A stretch of DNA of 39,778 bases, from contig CAZXWK010000018.1 in the NCBI GenBank assembly GCA_964644675.1, positions 1 to 39,778 of the forward strand. The letters are read 5' to 3'. Positions 7,474 through 16,052 of the stretch are shown here, in pieces (position 1 is the stretch's first letter; each line of letters begins with the position of its first letter). This DNA comes from CAZXWK01 sp964644675. GTDB lineage: Bacteria > Actinomycetota > Coriobacteriia > Anaerosomatales > JAAXUF01. Both the position numbers and the translations under genes were made by a program. The notes under the pieces are model-generated. The model did not search any database and had not been told where the DNA came from. It saw only the letters and a program-made list of their open reading frames with translations.

Positions 7474-9002
7474 AGCTCGCCTCCTCGATAGCGGCGCACC
7501 TGCGCGAACCGTTCCGTGGCGGCACCATGCTGCGCGTCGCGCTCGGTACGGTGGCCATCGCGGCGGTGCTCGGCTACCTGGTCGCCCGCTCGCCCTCGAA
7601 GAGCGTCCTGCTCGTGTCGGTCGTCGCGCTGACCGTCGGCGTCGTGCTCAGCCGGGAGTTCGCTCTGGGCGCGATCCTGTTCCTGTCGCTCACGATGCTG
7701 GGATTCTCCTCGACCTTCGACCTGCCGGGCTCGGCGATGCTCGTGACCGTGGCACTCGTCGGGCTGTTCGCGATGACCGCACTGCTCGACATCGGCCCCA
7801 AGAACCCGCTTCGCGTGCCGTGGACGGTGATCCTGCTGCTCGCCGCTCTGGGCGTCTCGGCGCTCGCCGGCATCGGCAACCGGCTCGTGGCGATCTACGC
7901 CCTCACCGTCTTCGTGGCAGGGCCCGTCGCCTACGTGGCGATCATGCACGCGAACCTGACGATCGACAGCCTCAAGCGCCTGTCGTACCTGGTGCTCGCC
8001 TTGATGGCGGTACAGCTCCCCCTCGTCTTGATCCAGTCCCGCTTCATCGCGACGCACGTCGACCAGGTCGGGGGCACGTTCGGCACCGTCGGTGGCACGC
8101 ACGTGCAGGCGGTCGTGATGGCCTTCGTGTGGACCGCCGCGATCGCGGTGCTGTGGGACCGCAGGCGCTCGTGGCTCGTCTGGATCGGGATCGCGGTGGC
8201 CATCGTGCTGCTGGTGAGCGAGGCCAAGGCCGGCTTCATGTTCGCCGCCATCGGGACGATCGTCGTCGGAGTCGTCCGAGCACTCGCCAACCCCAAGCGC
8301 GGAGTCCCGCTGCTCGTCGCTTACGTGCTCATCGGCGTGATGGCGTTCTCGATCCTGTTCGTCGCCTACATGTACCTGGGCGACGTGCTGCCCGGCGGCG
8401 AGCAGATGGCCACGTACTGGACCGAGTGGCTCCGCAACCCCGCCACCATCAGGGCGTACCTGTTCTCCTACAACAACCTGGGCAATGCCGACCGGCTCGA
8501 GGGCATCCGGCTCATCCTGAGCCAGCCGATGAGCACCGCCGACCTGTTGATCGGCCAGGGCATCGGGCTGCTCACGCGCTCCGAGCTGCTGGGGCAGGCC
8601 TCAGTGCCGTCGAGCGCCTCGATCGCCGGCGCGCTCGACCGAGCGACCAGCGCCGCGAAGTCGCTGTACGAGGTCGGGCTCATCGGCACGCTGCTCTACC
8701 TCGCGGCGATCGGCGCGGCGGCGCAGCAGGTACTGCGCGCGTGGCGGTCCGAGGGCGAACTGGGCATCGGCGTCGGGGGCGCCGCCTGGGGCTGCGCCAT
8801 CATCTTCGCGCTCTCGTCGCTCTACATGACGTCGTGGCACATGGATGCCGTCGCGGTGCTCTTCTGGTGCGCGCTCGGCATGGCCGTGAAGTGGGGCCGG
8901 CTTCGCTCCGCCGAGAAGACCGCGGCCGAGGGCGCCTCGTCCGAGACCGCGTCCGCTCTACCCGCCGCCGCTTCCGAGCCCGTCGCGCCCGCGACCAGCT
9001 AG
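7470..9002 (+). CDS. Wzy/O-antigen ligase-like polysaccharide polymerase
   Basis: Predicted 510-residue polytopic membrane protein. The start is taken as the GTG at 7470, which overlaps the previous TGA (GTGA) and follows GGAGGAG; the frame upstream is an open shadow over the glycosyltransferase. About ten to twelve TM segments are separated by a large extracytoplasmic loop around residues 310-400, the usual layout of WaaL/Wzy proteins. The Ala/Pro/Glu-rich tail (last ~30 residues) is low complexity. Its place after flippase and chain-length genes supports a polymerase role. These proteins are poorly conserved, so ligase activity cannot be excluded. Its TAG stop shares the CTAG palindrome with the stop of the convergent gene. 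Confidence 0.75.
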   Translation: MKLASSIAAHLREPFRGGTMLRVALGTVAIAAVLGYLVARSPSKSVLLVSVVALTVGVVLSREFALGAILFLSLTMLGFSSTFDLPGSAMLVTVALVGLFAMTALLDIGPKNPLRVPWTVILLLAALGVSALAGIGNRLVAIYALTVFVAGPVAYVAIMHANLTIDSLKRLSYLVLALMAVQLPLVLIQSRFIATHVDQVGGTFGTVGGTHVQAVVMAFVWTAAIAVLWDRRRSWLVWIGIAVAIVLLVSEAKAGFMFAAIGTIVVGVVRALANPKRGVPLLVAYVLIGVMAFSILFVAYMYLGDVLPGGEQMATYWTEWLRNPATIRAYLFSYNNLGNADRLEGIRLILSQPMSTADLLIGQGIGLLTRSELLGQASVPSSASIAGALDRATSAAKSLYEVGLIGTLLYLAAIGAAAQQVLRAWRSEGELGIGVGGAAWGCAIIFALSSLYMTSWHMDAVAVLFWCALGMAVKWGRLRSAEKTAAEGASSETASALPAAASEPVAPATS

Positions 9003-10165
9003 CCGCGCGCCCGCCGCGCACGGCGCCTCTCGGACGCCAGCTCGTAGGCCGCGAGCGTCCCCGCGACCAGCCGCTCGACGGTGAACACGCTCGCGATCCG
9101 CTCGCGTCCGGCGGCGCCCATCGCCTTCGCTCGCGCAGGGTCGTCGCGCAGGGCACGCAGCCGCGCGAGCACGGCATCGAGGTCGCGCGGGCCCACGATG
9201 AACCCGGTCTCGCCCTCGACCACGATCTCGCGGTTGCCGCCGCTGTCGGTGCACACGACCGGCAGTCCGCACGCCATGAACTCCATGATCGAGTTCGATA
9301 TGCCTTCCTGGTGATGCTCCGGGTCGGTCAGGAGCACGCCGACGTTGCAGTCGCGCACGAGCCTCAGCACCTCGGTGCCGCCGTCGGGAAACTCGACCGC
9401 CCCCGATTCCCGCAGGTCCGCCGAGTCGGCGAGCAGCCTCTCGCGCTCCTCGCCCGAGCCGACCGCGAGGAAGCGCCAGCCACCGGGGTCCTCGGCATCG
9501 AGGACGCGTGCGGCATCGAGCAGCAGGCGGTAGTCCTTGTGCGGGTGCATCCGCGCGGTCATGACCGCCGAGAACGGCCGCTCGGCCTGGACGCCACCCG
9601 AGCACAGCTCCCAGCGCGCGGGATCGAAGCCGTTGTGGACGACGCGCCCCTTCTCGGGGTCGATGCCGTACGCCACCAGCCCGGCGTGGCTGTTCGCGAT
9701 CGCGACGTCGGCGCGTGACGCGAGCGCGCGGACGCGGCGGTCACCGCTCGTGACGACCGCGGCGTCGCGGATGCTCGTGTCCACGAGCGGGGTACCACTC
9801 GTCCGGCACGCGAACAGCGCCGAGGCGGCCGACATCCAGCCGTAGGTGTTCACCACGAACGGCCGCCACTCGCGAACCAGTCTTGCGAGCGGGAACGCGG
9901 GCCGCACGTCGAACCGGAACGAGCGGGGCAGCACCGTGAGGTCGATGCCGGCGTCGCGCAGGATGGGCGCGTACACGCCGTCCGAGAGCGAGACCACGCG
10001 CACGTCGTGCGTCCTCGCGAGCGCGGTCGCAAGCAGCGTGAGCTGGCGCTCCATGCCGCCGTTCGCGAGCGTGTCGGTCACGATGAGCACGCGCCGGCGG
10101 GCATCGGCGGGCTGCGGCGCGGCTGCGGCCGTCGGGGCGGGGTTCTCGGCGGCGGGCGGGGTCAT
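8999..10165 (-). CDS. GT4-family glycosyltransferase
   Basis: Predicted 388-residue GT-B enzyme. The N-terminal domain opens after a Pro/Ala-rich leader with RRVLIVTDTLANGGMERQL, the usual donor-fold GGxE/M loop. The C-terminal domain has AVMTARMHPHKDY near 200, LLTDPEHHQEGISNSIMEFMACGLPVVCTD around 295-320 with the catalytic-region EGISN...E pattern, and ETGFIVGP. It is the second gene of a minus-strand pair and its ATG overlaps the upstream gene's stop as ATGA. It converges on the polymerase gene with both stops in one CTAG. It probably acts in the same polysaccharide pathway; sugar specificity is unknown. Confidence 0.85.
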   Translation of the reverse strand: MTPPAAENPAPTAAAAPQPADARRRVLIVTDTLANGGMERQLTLLATALARTHDVRVVSLSDGVYAPILRDAGIDLTVLPRSFRFDVRPAFPLARLVREWRPFVVNTYGWMSAASALFACRTSGTPLVDTSIRDAAVVTSGDRRVRALASRADVAIANSHAGLVAYGIDPEKGRVVHNGFDPARWELCSGGVQAERPFSAVMTARMHPHKDYRLLLDAARVLDAEDPGGWRFLAVGSGEERERLLADSADLRESGAVEFPDGGTEVLRLVRDCNVGVLLTDPEHHQEGISNSIMEFMACGLPVVCTDSGGNREIVVEGETGFIVGPRDLDAVLARLRALRDDPARAKAMGAAGRERIASVFTVERLVAGTLAAYELASERRRARRARG

Positions 10166-10965
10166 CGGCTCACACCCCGCACGAACGGTCGCAGCACGCG
10201 GGCGACGCGGACGCGGGTGACCAGGCGGCGGTACTCATCGGGATCGAGCTCGCGCAGGGCGTCGAGATAGTCACGCTCGCGGCCGATCTCGGCCCACATC
10301 GCGATCTTCTCGGCGGTGGTCATGGGGCGCTTGGTGATCATGTCGGCGCCCTCGGTGTGGTAGATCGAGAGCGCCCGGTGGAGGTAGTAGCGGTTCACGC
10401 GGCGGTTGAGGCGCGTCCACAGCGTGGTCTCGACACCAGGTAGCCGCTCGTTGAAGCGCATGTCGCCGAGCAGCTCGGTGCGCGTGATCCCCCAGTGGTC
10501 GCCGCGCAGCGTCGCGCTCTGCTGCGGCGTGAGCCAGCCGTCGGCCTCGGGGCCGATACCCGCGAACTCGCCGGTCGTCGAGTCGAGCACGTTGGCGAGG
10601 ACCGAGGTGGCACCGGTCTCCCGCGCGGTCTCGACGAGCGTGGCGAGCGCCTCGGGGACGATCTCGTCGTCGGAGTCGAGCATGGTGAACCACTCGCCGG
10701 TAGCGTGGTCGAGGCCGGTGTTCTTGGCGGCGGTCACGCCGCGGTTGACGGGGTGCGTGACGACCCGGATTCGCTCGTCACCGTAGCGCGCCAGCACGGC
10801 CGGCGTGTCGTCGGTGGAGCCGTCGTCGACGACCACACACTCCCAGCGCGGGTACGTCTGCGCGAGCAGGCTGTCGAGCGCCCGCGGCAGTGTCGCCGCC
10901 CGGTTGTAGGTCGCCGTGATCACGGAGACGACGCCCGGCGCATACCGCTCGCCGCGATCGCCCAT
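10162..10965 (-). CDS. GT2-family glycosyltransferase
   Basis: Predicted 267-residue GT-A enzyme. It shows the inverting family 2 signature: VSVITATYNRAATLPRALDS at the N-terminus, a VVVDDGSTDDT loop, NRGVTAAKNTGLDHATGEW, and the metal-binding MLDSDDE motif near residue 95. The ATG at 10965 is preferred because GAGGGG lies 6 nt upstream; the open frame beyond it runs only through a non-coding leader into the assembly gap. It is the first visible gene of a minus-strand pair coupled to the GT4 gene by an ATGA overlap. Likely a repeat-unit assembly enzyme. Confidence 0.88.
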   Translation of the reverse strand: MGDRGERYAPGVVSVITATYNRAATLPRALDSLLAQTYPRWECVVVDDGSTDDTPAVLARYGDERIRVVTHPVNRGVTAAKNTGLDHATGEWFTMLDSDDEIVPEALATLVETARETGATSVLANVLDSTTGEFAGIGPEADGWLTPQQSATLRGDHWGITRTELLGDMRFNERLPGVETTLWTRLNRRVNRYYLHRALSIYHTEGADMITKRPMTTAEKIAMWAEIGRERDYLDALRELDPDEYRRLVTRVRVARVLRPFVRGVSR

Positions 10966-11059
10966 GGCCGTCCCCTCGCTCACCCGCCCCCACTCTCCTC
11001 CGTCCCGGCGGCGCGGAGTCGGGGCCGGGCGCCCGAGACGACTCAGCCTAGCCCGCCGA

Positions 11060-11159
11060 NNNNNNNNNNNNNNNNNNNNNNNNNNNNNNNNNNNNNNNNN
11101 NNNNNNNNNNNNNNNNNNNNNNNNNNNNNNNNNNNNNNNNNNNNNNNNNNNNNNNNNNN
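11060..11159. other. Assembly gap of 100 N
   Basis: A run of exactly 100 N separates a minus-strand gene pair from a plus-strand run. A gap of round size usually marks unknown true length, so genes of the polysaccharide locus may be missing here. Flanking sequence (10966-11059 and 11160-11249) looks like 5' leader on both sides, consistent with a divergent promoter region in or beside the gap. Confidence 0.95.
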
Positions 11160-11249
11160 CCCTGCGATACACTGGCTCGGGACGGGACCGGACCCCGCTC
11201 GAGCGCGCTGCACGCCCGCCGACCTCGAACGACATCGGAGACACGCGTC

Positions 11250-12485
11250 GTGAGAGTCCTGCTCATCAACACGTACCACTACGCGCGCGGCGGCACCGAG
11301 ACGCACGTCTTCGCGCTCGCCGAACTTCTCCGCAGCCACGGCCACGAGGTCCGCTTCTTCGGCATGCACCACCGCGACAACGTCGCGTGCGAGGACAGCG
11401 ACTACTGGGTTCCCGAGATCGACTTCGTCGAGCTCAACCGCCGCAAGTCGCTGCGCGCCGGCTGGCAGGTCGCCTCCCGCACCTTCTACTACCGAGAAGC
11501 TCGCCGCCGCCTCGACTCGATGCTCGACGGCTGGCGCCCCGACGTCGCCCACGTCCACAACATCCACGGCCACCTGTCGCCGTCGGTGCTCGACTCGCTC
11601 GCGTCCCACCGCGTCCCCGTCGTCTGGACGCTCCACGACTACCGGCTGCTGTGCCCCAACACGCACTTCCTCTCCAACGGCCGCGTGTGCGAGGAGTGCA
11701 AGGTGCACCGCTACTGGCGCTGCGCCGCCAACCGCTGCAAGAAGGGGTCGCTCGCCGCGAGCACCGTCGCCGCACTCGAGCCGACCGTCCACCGCTTCCT
11801 CCACATCGCCGACAAGGTCTCGGCGTTCGTCGCGCCCAGCCGCTTCCTGCGCGACAAGTTCGTCGAGTTCGGCTTCCCCGCCGAGAAGGTCCGCTTCGTC
11901 CGCAACTTCCTGCCGAGCAGCCCCGACCCGCGGCCGCTCGATCCCTCGGGTCCCGCCGCCTACGTGGGGCAGCTCGCGCCGTGGAAGGGCGTGGACGTCG
12001 CGATCCGGGCTCTCGCATCGCTGCCCGGCCGACGGATGCTGGTGATCGGCGGCGGCCCCGACCGCGAGCGCCTCACCGCGCTCGCGGCGGATCTCGGTGT
12101 CGCCGATCGCGTCGAGTTCACGGGCGCACTGGGTCACGACGCGGTGCTCTCGGCGCTGGAGCCGTGCGCCTTCGTGGTGGTGCCGTCGGTCTGGTACGAG
12201 AACTGCCCGTACACCGTCATGGAGGCGCTCGCCGCAGGCCGGCCCGTGGTCGCGAGCGACATCGGCGGGCTGCCGGAGCTGGTCGCCGACGGGCGCGACG
12301 GGCTCGTCGTGCCGCCGGGCGACGCGGATGCGCTCGCGGACGCCATGCGTTCGCTGTGGGACGAGCCCGAACTGCTGCGGCGCATGTCGGCAGCGGCGGT
12401 CGAGGCGAGCGCCGAGTTCGCGCCCGGAGCCTACTACGAGGCGATCGCGGCGCTCTACGCGGAAGCGACCGCGCCCGCCGAGTGA
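11250..12485 (+). CDS. GT4-family glycosyltransferase with cysteine-rich insert
   Basis: Predicted 411-residue GT-B enzyme. It starts RVLLINTYHYARGGTETHVF, with the GGTE glycine-rich loop of the family, and has HVHNIHGHLS and a TLHDYRLLCPN motif. A short Cys cluster (LCPN, CEEC, CAANRC around residues 134-166) resembles a metal-binding hairpin seen in one GT4 subgroup. The C-terminal domain has AYVGQLAPWKGVD, VIGGGPDRERL and SVWYENCPYTVMEALAAGRP with the E-x7-E-type donor site. The GTG start follows GGAG by about 10 nt. It is the first gene after the gap, and a hairpin follows its stop. Confidence 0.87.
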   Translation: MRVLLINTYHYARGGTETHVFALAELLRSHGHEVRFFGMHHRDNVACEDSDYWVPEIDFVELNRRKSLRAGWQVASRTFYYREARRRLDSMLDGWRPDVAHVHNIHGHLSPSVLDSLASHRVPVVWTLHDYRLLCPNTHFLSNGRVCEECKVHRYWRCAANRCKKGSLAASTVAALEPTVHRFLHIADKVSAFVAPSRFLRDKFVEFGFPAEKVRFVRNFLPSSPDPRPLDPSGPAAYVGQLAPWKGVDVAIRALASLPGRRMLVIGGGPDRERLTALAADLGVADRVEFTGALGHDAVLSALEPCAFVVVPSVWYENCPYTVMEALAAGRPVVASDIGGLPELVADGRDGLVVPPGDADALADAMRSLWDEPELLRRMSAAAVEASAEFAPGAYYEAIAALYAEATAPAE

Positions 12486-12486
12486 C

Positions 12487-12506
12487 CGGCACGCTCTCGC
12501 GTGCCG
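12487..12506. terminator. Small GC hairpin after the GT4 gene
   Basis: CGGCACGC and GCGTGCCG form a perfect 8-bp stem with a TCTC loop two bases after the stop codon. There is no T-run behind it, so it may be a weak terminator or an mRNA-stabilising stem. The 127-bp space before the next gene shows no other clear element. Confidence 0.4.
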
Positions 12507-12633
12507 CCCGAGCGACGCGCCGGGGTGCTATCGTTCGCTTGTGTACCGAGAGGTCAGCCGCCGTTCGCTCGGTGCCATCGCAGGGGGCGGCCGGCACGAC
12601 CCGGCCGGGACGGCGGCAACACAAGGGGGAACC

Positions 12634-13536
12634 GTGACGCGGATCTACATCGCCGGATGCGGCGGCATGCTCGGCGCGGCGTTCTACGAGGAGTTCAGCC
12701 GCGACGCCGAGCTCAGGTGCACCGACATCGACGTCAACGAGGACTGGCTCGCCTACCTCGACTTCCGCGATCTCGAGGCCTACCGCGCCGACGTCGAGGC
12801 GTTCGCGCCGGACTACATCTTCCACCTGGGCGCGTACACCGACCTCGAGTACTGCGAGACGCACGCCGATGACGCGTACGCGACCAACGCGATGGCGGTC
12901 GAGAACGCCGTCTACCTCGCCAACGACCTCGACGTCCCGCTCCTCTACATCTCGACCGCAGGCATCTTCAACGGCGAGAAGGCCCTCTACGACGACTGGG
13001 ACGCGCCCGATCCTCTCGGGGTGTATGCGCGCGCCAAGTGGGCAGGCGAGGTGTTCGTCCAGCAGAACGCGCACCGCTACCTGGTGTGTCGTGCCGGCTG
13101 GATGATGGGTGGCGGACCGCGCAAGGACAAGAAGTTCATCCAGAAGCTCATGAAGCAGCTCCACGACGGCGCCACCGAGCTCAACGTCGTCACCGACAAG
13201 CTCGGCACCCCCACCTACACGCGCGACTTCGCGCACAACGTGCGGCTCCTGCTCGATTCGGAGTGCTGGGGCCTGTACAACATGGTCTGCCAGGGCGAGA
13301 CAAGCCGCTTCGAGGTCGCGCAGGAGCTCGTCGCGCAGCTGGGGCTGGCCGACCGCGTCGCCGTGAACCCGGTCGACTCGGCGTTCTGGGCCGAGACGTA
13401 CTTCGCGCCCCGGCCCGACTGCGAGCGCCTGGTGAACCGCAAGCTCGCGCTGCGCGGTCTCGACGTGATGCGCCCGTGGCGTGAGGCGCTCGCGGACTAC
13501 CTCGCGACCGACTACGCCGGCTACCTCGACGTCTAG
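12634..13536 (+). CDS. RmlD-like dTDP-4-dehydrorhamnose reductase family protein
   Basis: Predicted 300-residue short-chain dehydrogenase/reductase of the RmlD_sub_bind type. It opens with a nucleotide-binding GCGGMLGAAF loop, has FHLGAYTDLEYCE (the RmlD-like A-x-T-D-V-D-x-x-E equivalent), ISTAGIFNG, and the catalytic Y-x3-K (YARAKWAGE). TDKLGTPTYTRDFA matches the C-terminal substrate region of RmlD. The GTG at 12634 is chosen because AAGGGGGA lies 4 nt upstream; upstream open frame has no coding character. RmlA, RmlB and RmlC are not in the window, so the precise product (dTDP-L-rhamnose or another deoxysugar) is uncertain. Confidence 0.8.
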   Translation: MTRIYIAGCGGMLGAAFYEEFSRDAELRCTDIDVNEDWLAYLDFRDLEAYRADVEAFAPDYIFHLGAYTDLEYCETHADDAYATNAMAVENAVYLANDLDVPLLYISTAGIFNGEKALYDDWDAPDPLGVYARAKWAGEVFVQQNAHRYLVCRAGWMMGGGPRKDKKFIQKLMKQLHDGATELNVVTDKLGTPTYTRDFAHNVRLLLDSECWGLYNMVCQGETSRFEVAQELVAQLGLADRVAVNPVDSAFWAETYFAPRPDCERLVNRKLALRGLDVMRPWREALADYLATDYAGYLDV

Positions 13537-13548
13537 GCGCTGCGCCTC

Positions 13549-14790
13549 GTGCCCGAAACCGCCGCCGCAGAGATACCCGCCGCCGCCCCCGCGGTCCCTG
13601 CCCCGCTGAGGATCGCCGCGTTCGGCATCCGGACGCTGCCTCCGGCACGCGGGGCGGCAGGCAGCGACACCGTCGCGGCCGAACTCTACCCGCGGCTCGC
13701 GGCTCGCGGGCACCAGGTCACCGCGTACTGCCGCACGTACGCCGGCGAGGACGCGCCGGCGGCCGACGAGTTCGAGGGCGTACGCCTGATCCACCTCAGA
13801 ACGGTCTCGAAGAGCGGCTTCGACACGCTGCTGCACTCGCTCAAGGCGACGGCGCACATCATCCGCCACGACACCGCCGACGTCGTCCACGTCCACAACG
13901 GCGGCAACTCGATCTTCGCGCTGCCGCTGCGTATGGCCGGCAAGCGCGTGTACGTCGCCCAGGACGGCCTGGACTTCAAGCGCAAGAAGTGGAGCTGGTA
14001 CGCGAAGGCCTACCTCTGGCTCTCGATGTACCTTACGGCCTACCTCCCCTCCATCACGATCCTCGACAACGTCTTCGCCCGCGACTACTTCACGAGCAAG
14101 TTCGGGCGACGCTTCCTCTTCGTGCCGTACGGCGCCGACTTCGCGGAGCCCACCGGCACCGGCGCGCTCGAGCGCTTCGAGCTGACCCCCGGCGGCTACC
14201 TCCTCTTCGTCGGCCGCTTCATCCCCGAGAAGGGCATCCACTACGTCATCGACGCGTTCGCCGGCATCGAGAGCGAAGCGCAGCTCGTGATCGTGGGCGG
14301 CAGCCCCACGCCGGACTCCGAGTACGAGCGCAGGCTGCGCGAGACCACCGACGAGCGCGTCCGCTTCGTTGGCTACGCGTACGGCGACGAGATGCTGCAG
14401 CTCATGCGGGGCTGCGCCTGCTACGTCCAGGCCTCCGACATCGAGGGCCTCTCGCCGGTGCTGCTCACCGCGATGGGCCTGGGGACGCCGGTCGTCTGCA
14501 GCGACATCCCCGAGAACCTTTACGCGGTCGGCGACACCGCCGTGACCTTCTCGGCGGGGAACGTGGCGTCGCTGCGCGAACGGCTGGGCTGGGCGCTCGA
14601 GCATCCGGCCGAGATGCGCGAGCACGGGACGCGGGAGCGGGAGCGCGCGCTCGCGATGTTCTCGTGGGACCGGATCGTCGAGGCGTACGAGCGGATCTTC
14701 ACGCTTCGGAGCGCGAAAGAGGACGCCTCTTTCCTTGATCGCTTCGATGCGGGCACGGACCCCGAGGCGCCACGCGAGGCGCTCGGGTAG
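13549..14790 (+). CDS. GT4-family glycosyltransferase
   Basis: Predicted 413-residue GT-B enzyme. After a ~20-residue Ala/Pro leader it has FGIRTLPPARGAAGSDTVA, the glycine-rich loop replacing the usual GG. VVHVHNGGNSIFALP and a moderately hydrophobic YLWLSMYLTAYLP segment near residue 160 may mediate membrane contact. The C-terminal domain shows LLFVGRFIPEKGIHY, VIVGGSPTPDSEYE and EGLSPVLLTAMGLGTPVVCSD. Here the usual second Glu position of E-x7-E reads as Met or Thr, so the pattern is imperfect. It starts 12 nt after the RmlD-like gene. Confidence 0.84.
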   Translation: MPETAAAEIPAAAPAVPAPLRIAAFGIRTLPPARGAAGSDTVAAELYPRLAARGHQVTAYCRTYAGEDAPAADEFEGVRLIHLRTVSKSGFDTLLHSLKATAHIIRHDTADVVHVHNGGNSIFALPLRMAGKRVYVAQDGLDFKRKKWSWYAKAYLWLSMYLTAYLPSITILDNVFARDYFTSKFGRRFLFVPYGADFAEPTGTGALERFELTPGGYLLFVGRFIPEKGIHYVIDAFAGIESEAQLVIVGGSPTPDSEYERRLRETTDERVRFVGYAYGDEMLQLMRGCACYVQASDIEGLSPVLLTAMGLGTPVVCSDIPENLYAVGDTAVTFSAGNVASLRERLGWALEHPAEMREHGTRERERALAMFSWDRIVEAYERIFTLRSAKEDASFLDRFDAGTDPEAPREALG

Positions 14791-14793
14791 AAT
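14788..14793 (+). promoter_or_regulatory. Candidate -10 box (TAGAAT)
   Basis: TAGAAT overlaps the stop codon of the glycosyltransferase and is followed by CGG, exactly as at 38009-38014. It lies 34 nt before the aminotransferase start. No convincing -35 hexamer is placed 16-18 bp upstream, so this is only a candidate. Confidence 0.3.
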
Positions 14794-14826
14794 CGGGCCC
14801 CATCGGGGCAGGGAGGGGACAGCGCG

Positions 14827-15945
14827 ATGGAGGTCAGGTTCGTCGACTTGAAGGCGCAGGCCGGTTCGCTCGGCGATGCGTACCGCGCGGCGTTCGACTC
14901 GATCCTGGAGCGCGCCGCCTACACGATGGGCCCCGAGCTCACCGAGTTCGAGACGGCCTTCGCCGAGTACTGCGGCTGCGAGCACGCCATCGGAGTGAGC
15001 AGCGGTACCGACGCGCTGAAGCTCGCCTACCTCGCCGCTAGCGTGGGCCCCGGCGACGAGGTCATCGTGCCGGTCAACACGTTCATCGCCACCGCCGAGG
15101 CGGTCAGCCATATCGGCGCCACGCCGGTGTTCGTCGACTGCGACGAGGCGACCGCCAACATCGACGTCACCCTCCTCGAAGCCGCGATCACCGAGCGCAC
15201 CAAAGCGATCGCGCCGGTCCACCTCTACGGCCAGCCCGCCGAGATGGACGCCGTCCTCCAGGTCGCCGCGCGCCACGGGCTCGCGGTCGTCGAGGACGCG
15301 TGCCAGGCGCACGGCGCCGAATACCGGGGCAAGCGCGCCGGGTCGCTCGGCCACTCGGCGGCGTTCAGCTTCTATCCGGGCAAGAACCTCGGCGCGCTGG
15401 GTGACGGCGGTGCCGTCGTCACCAACGACCCGGCGGTCGCCGAGCGGGTCCGGCTGCTGCGCAACCACGGGCAGGCCGACAAGTACACGCACGCGATCGT
15501 GGGCTACTGCGACCGGCTCCACAACCTGCAGGCCGCGTTCCTCTCGGCGAAGCTTGCTCACCTCGATTCGTGGAACGCCGCGCGCGCCGAGGCCGCGGCC
15601 CGCTACGACGAGCTGCTCGCCGACGTGCCGGGCGTCACGCGCTTCGCGACGCTGCCGCACGTCAGCCACGTCCACCACCTCTACGTCGTGCTCGTCGACG
15701 ACCGCGACGCCGTGCGCGACGCGCTCGCCGAGGCCGGCATCGAGTCCGGGATCCACTACCCGGTGCCGCTGCACCTCACCCCCGCCTATGCCTCGCTCGG
15801 CTACTCGGCGGGTGACTTCCCCGTCGCCGAGAAGCTCGCCGGCCGCTTGCTCTCTCTTCCGATGCATCCCGAGCTGACGAACGAACAGGTGGAGTACGTT
15901 GTGGACCGGGTCGCGCAAGCGGTCGGAGGACCCGCCCGCGACTGA
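14827..15945 (+). CDS. DegT/DnrJ/EryC1/StrS-family sugar aminotransferase
   Basis: Predicted 372-residue PLP-dependent aminotransferase acting on a keto nucleotide sugar. The Schiff-base lysine is K186 in SFYPGKNLGALGDGG; D157 in VVEDACQAHGAEY should hold the pyridine nitrogen; SSGTDAL (59-64) contacts the phosphate. The C-terminal GIHYPVPLHLTPAY and SLPMHPEL motifs are typical of the WecE/FdtB/WbpE branch. GGGAGGGGA precedes the ATG. Paired with the Gfo/Idh dehydrogenase and hexapeptide acetyltransferase 3-5 kb downstream, it fits a WbpB-WbpE-WbpD-like route to an N-acetylated 3-amino sugar. The position of amination cannot be read from sequence. Confidence 0.9.
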   Translation: MEVRFVDLKAQAGSLGDAYRAAFDSILERAAYTMGPELTEFETAFAEYCGCEHAIGVSSGTDALKLAYLAASVGPGDEVIVPVNTFIATAEAVSHIGATPVFVDCDEATANIDVTLLEAAITERTKAIAPVHLYGQPAEMDAVLQVAARHGLAVVEDACQAHGAEYRGKRAGSLGHSAAFSFYPGKNLGALGDGGAVVTNDPAVAERVRLLRNHGQADKYTHAIVGYCDRLHNLQAAFLSAKLAHLDSWNAARAEAAARYDELLADVPGVTRFATLPHVSHVHHLYVVLVDDRDAVRDALAEAGIESGIHYPVPLHLTPAYASLGYSAGDFPVAEKLAGRLLSLPMHPELTNEQVEYVVDRVAQAVGGPARD

Positions 15946-16052
15946 CCCTCCGGTTCAGCCGGCGGCACGACCTGCCGATATCGAGAGAAGCCACCTCCGG
16001 CCGCACCCCGCACGCGACCGGACGCAGGCAGCACACAGGACTGGAGGGGCCC

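Noticed and set aside
10966..11244. Open frames running through the N gap
   Set aside because: They exist only because N codons are not stops. The GT2 gene has a good Shine-Dalgarno at its ATG at 10965, so no extension into the gap is needed.
12217..15918. 1233-codon minus-strand open frame over the RmlD-like, GT4 and DegT genes
   Set aside because: It covers three well-supported plus-strand genes and has no recognisable domain; it is a composition artefact of high third-position GC.
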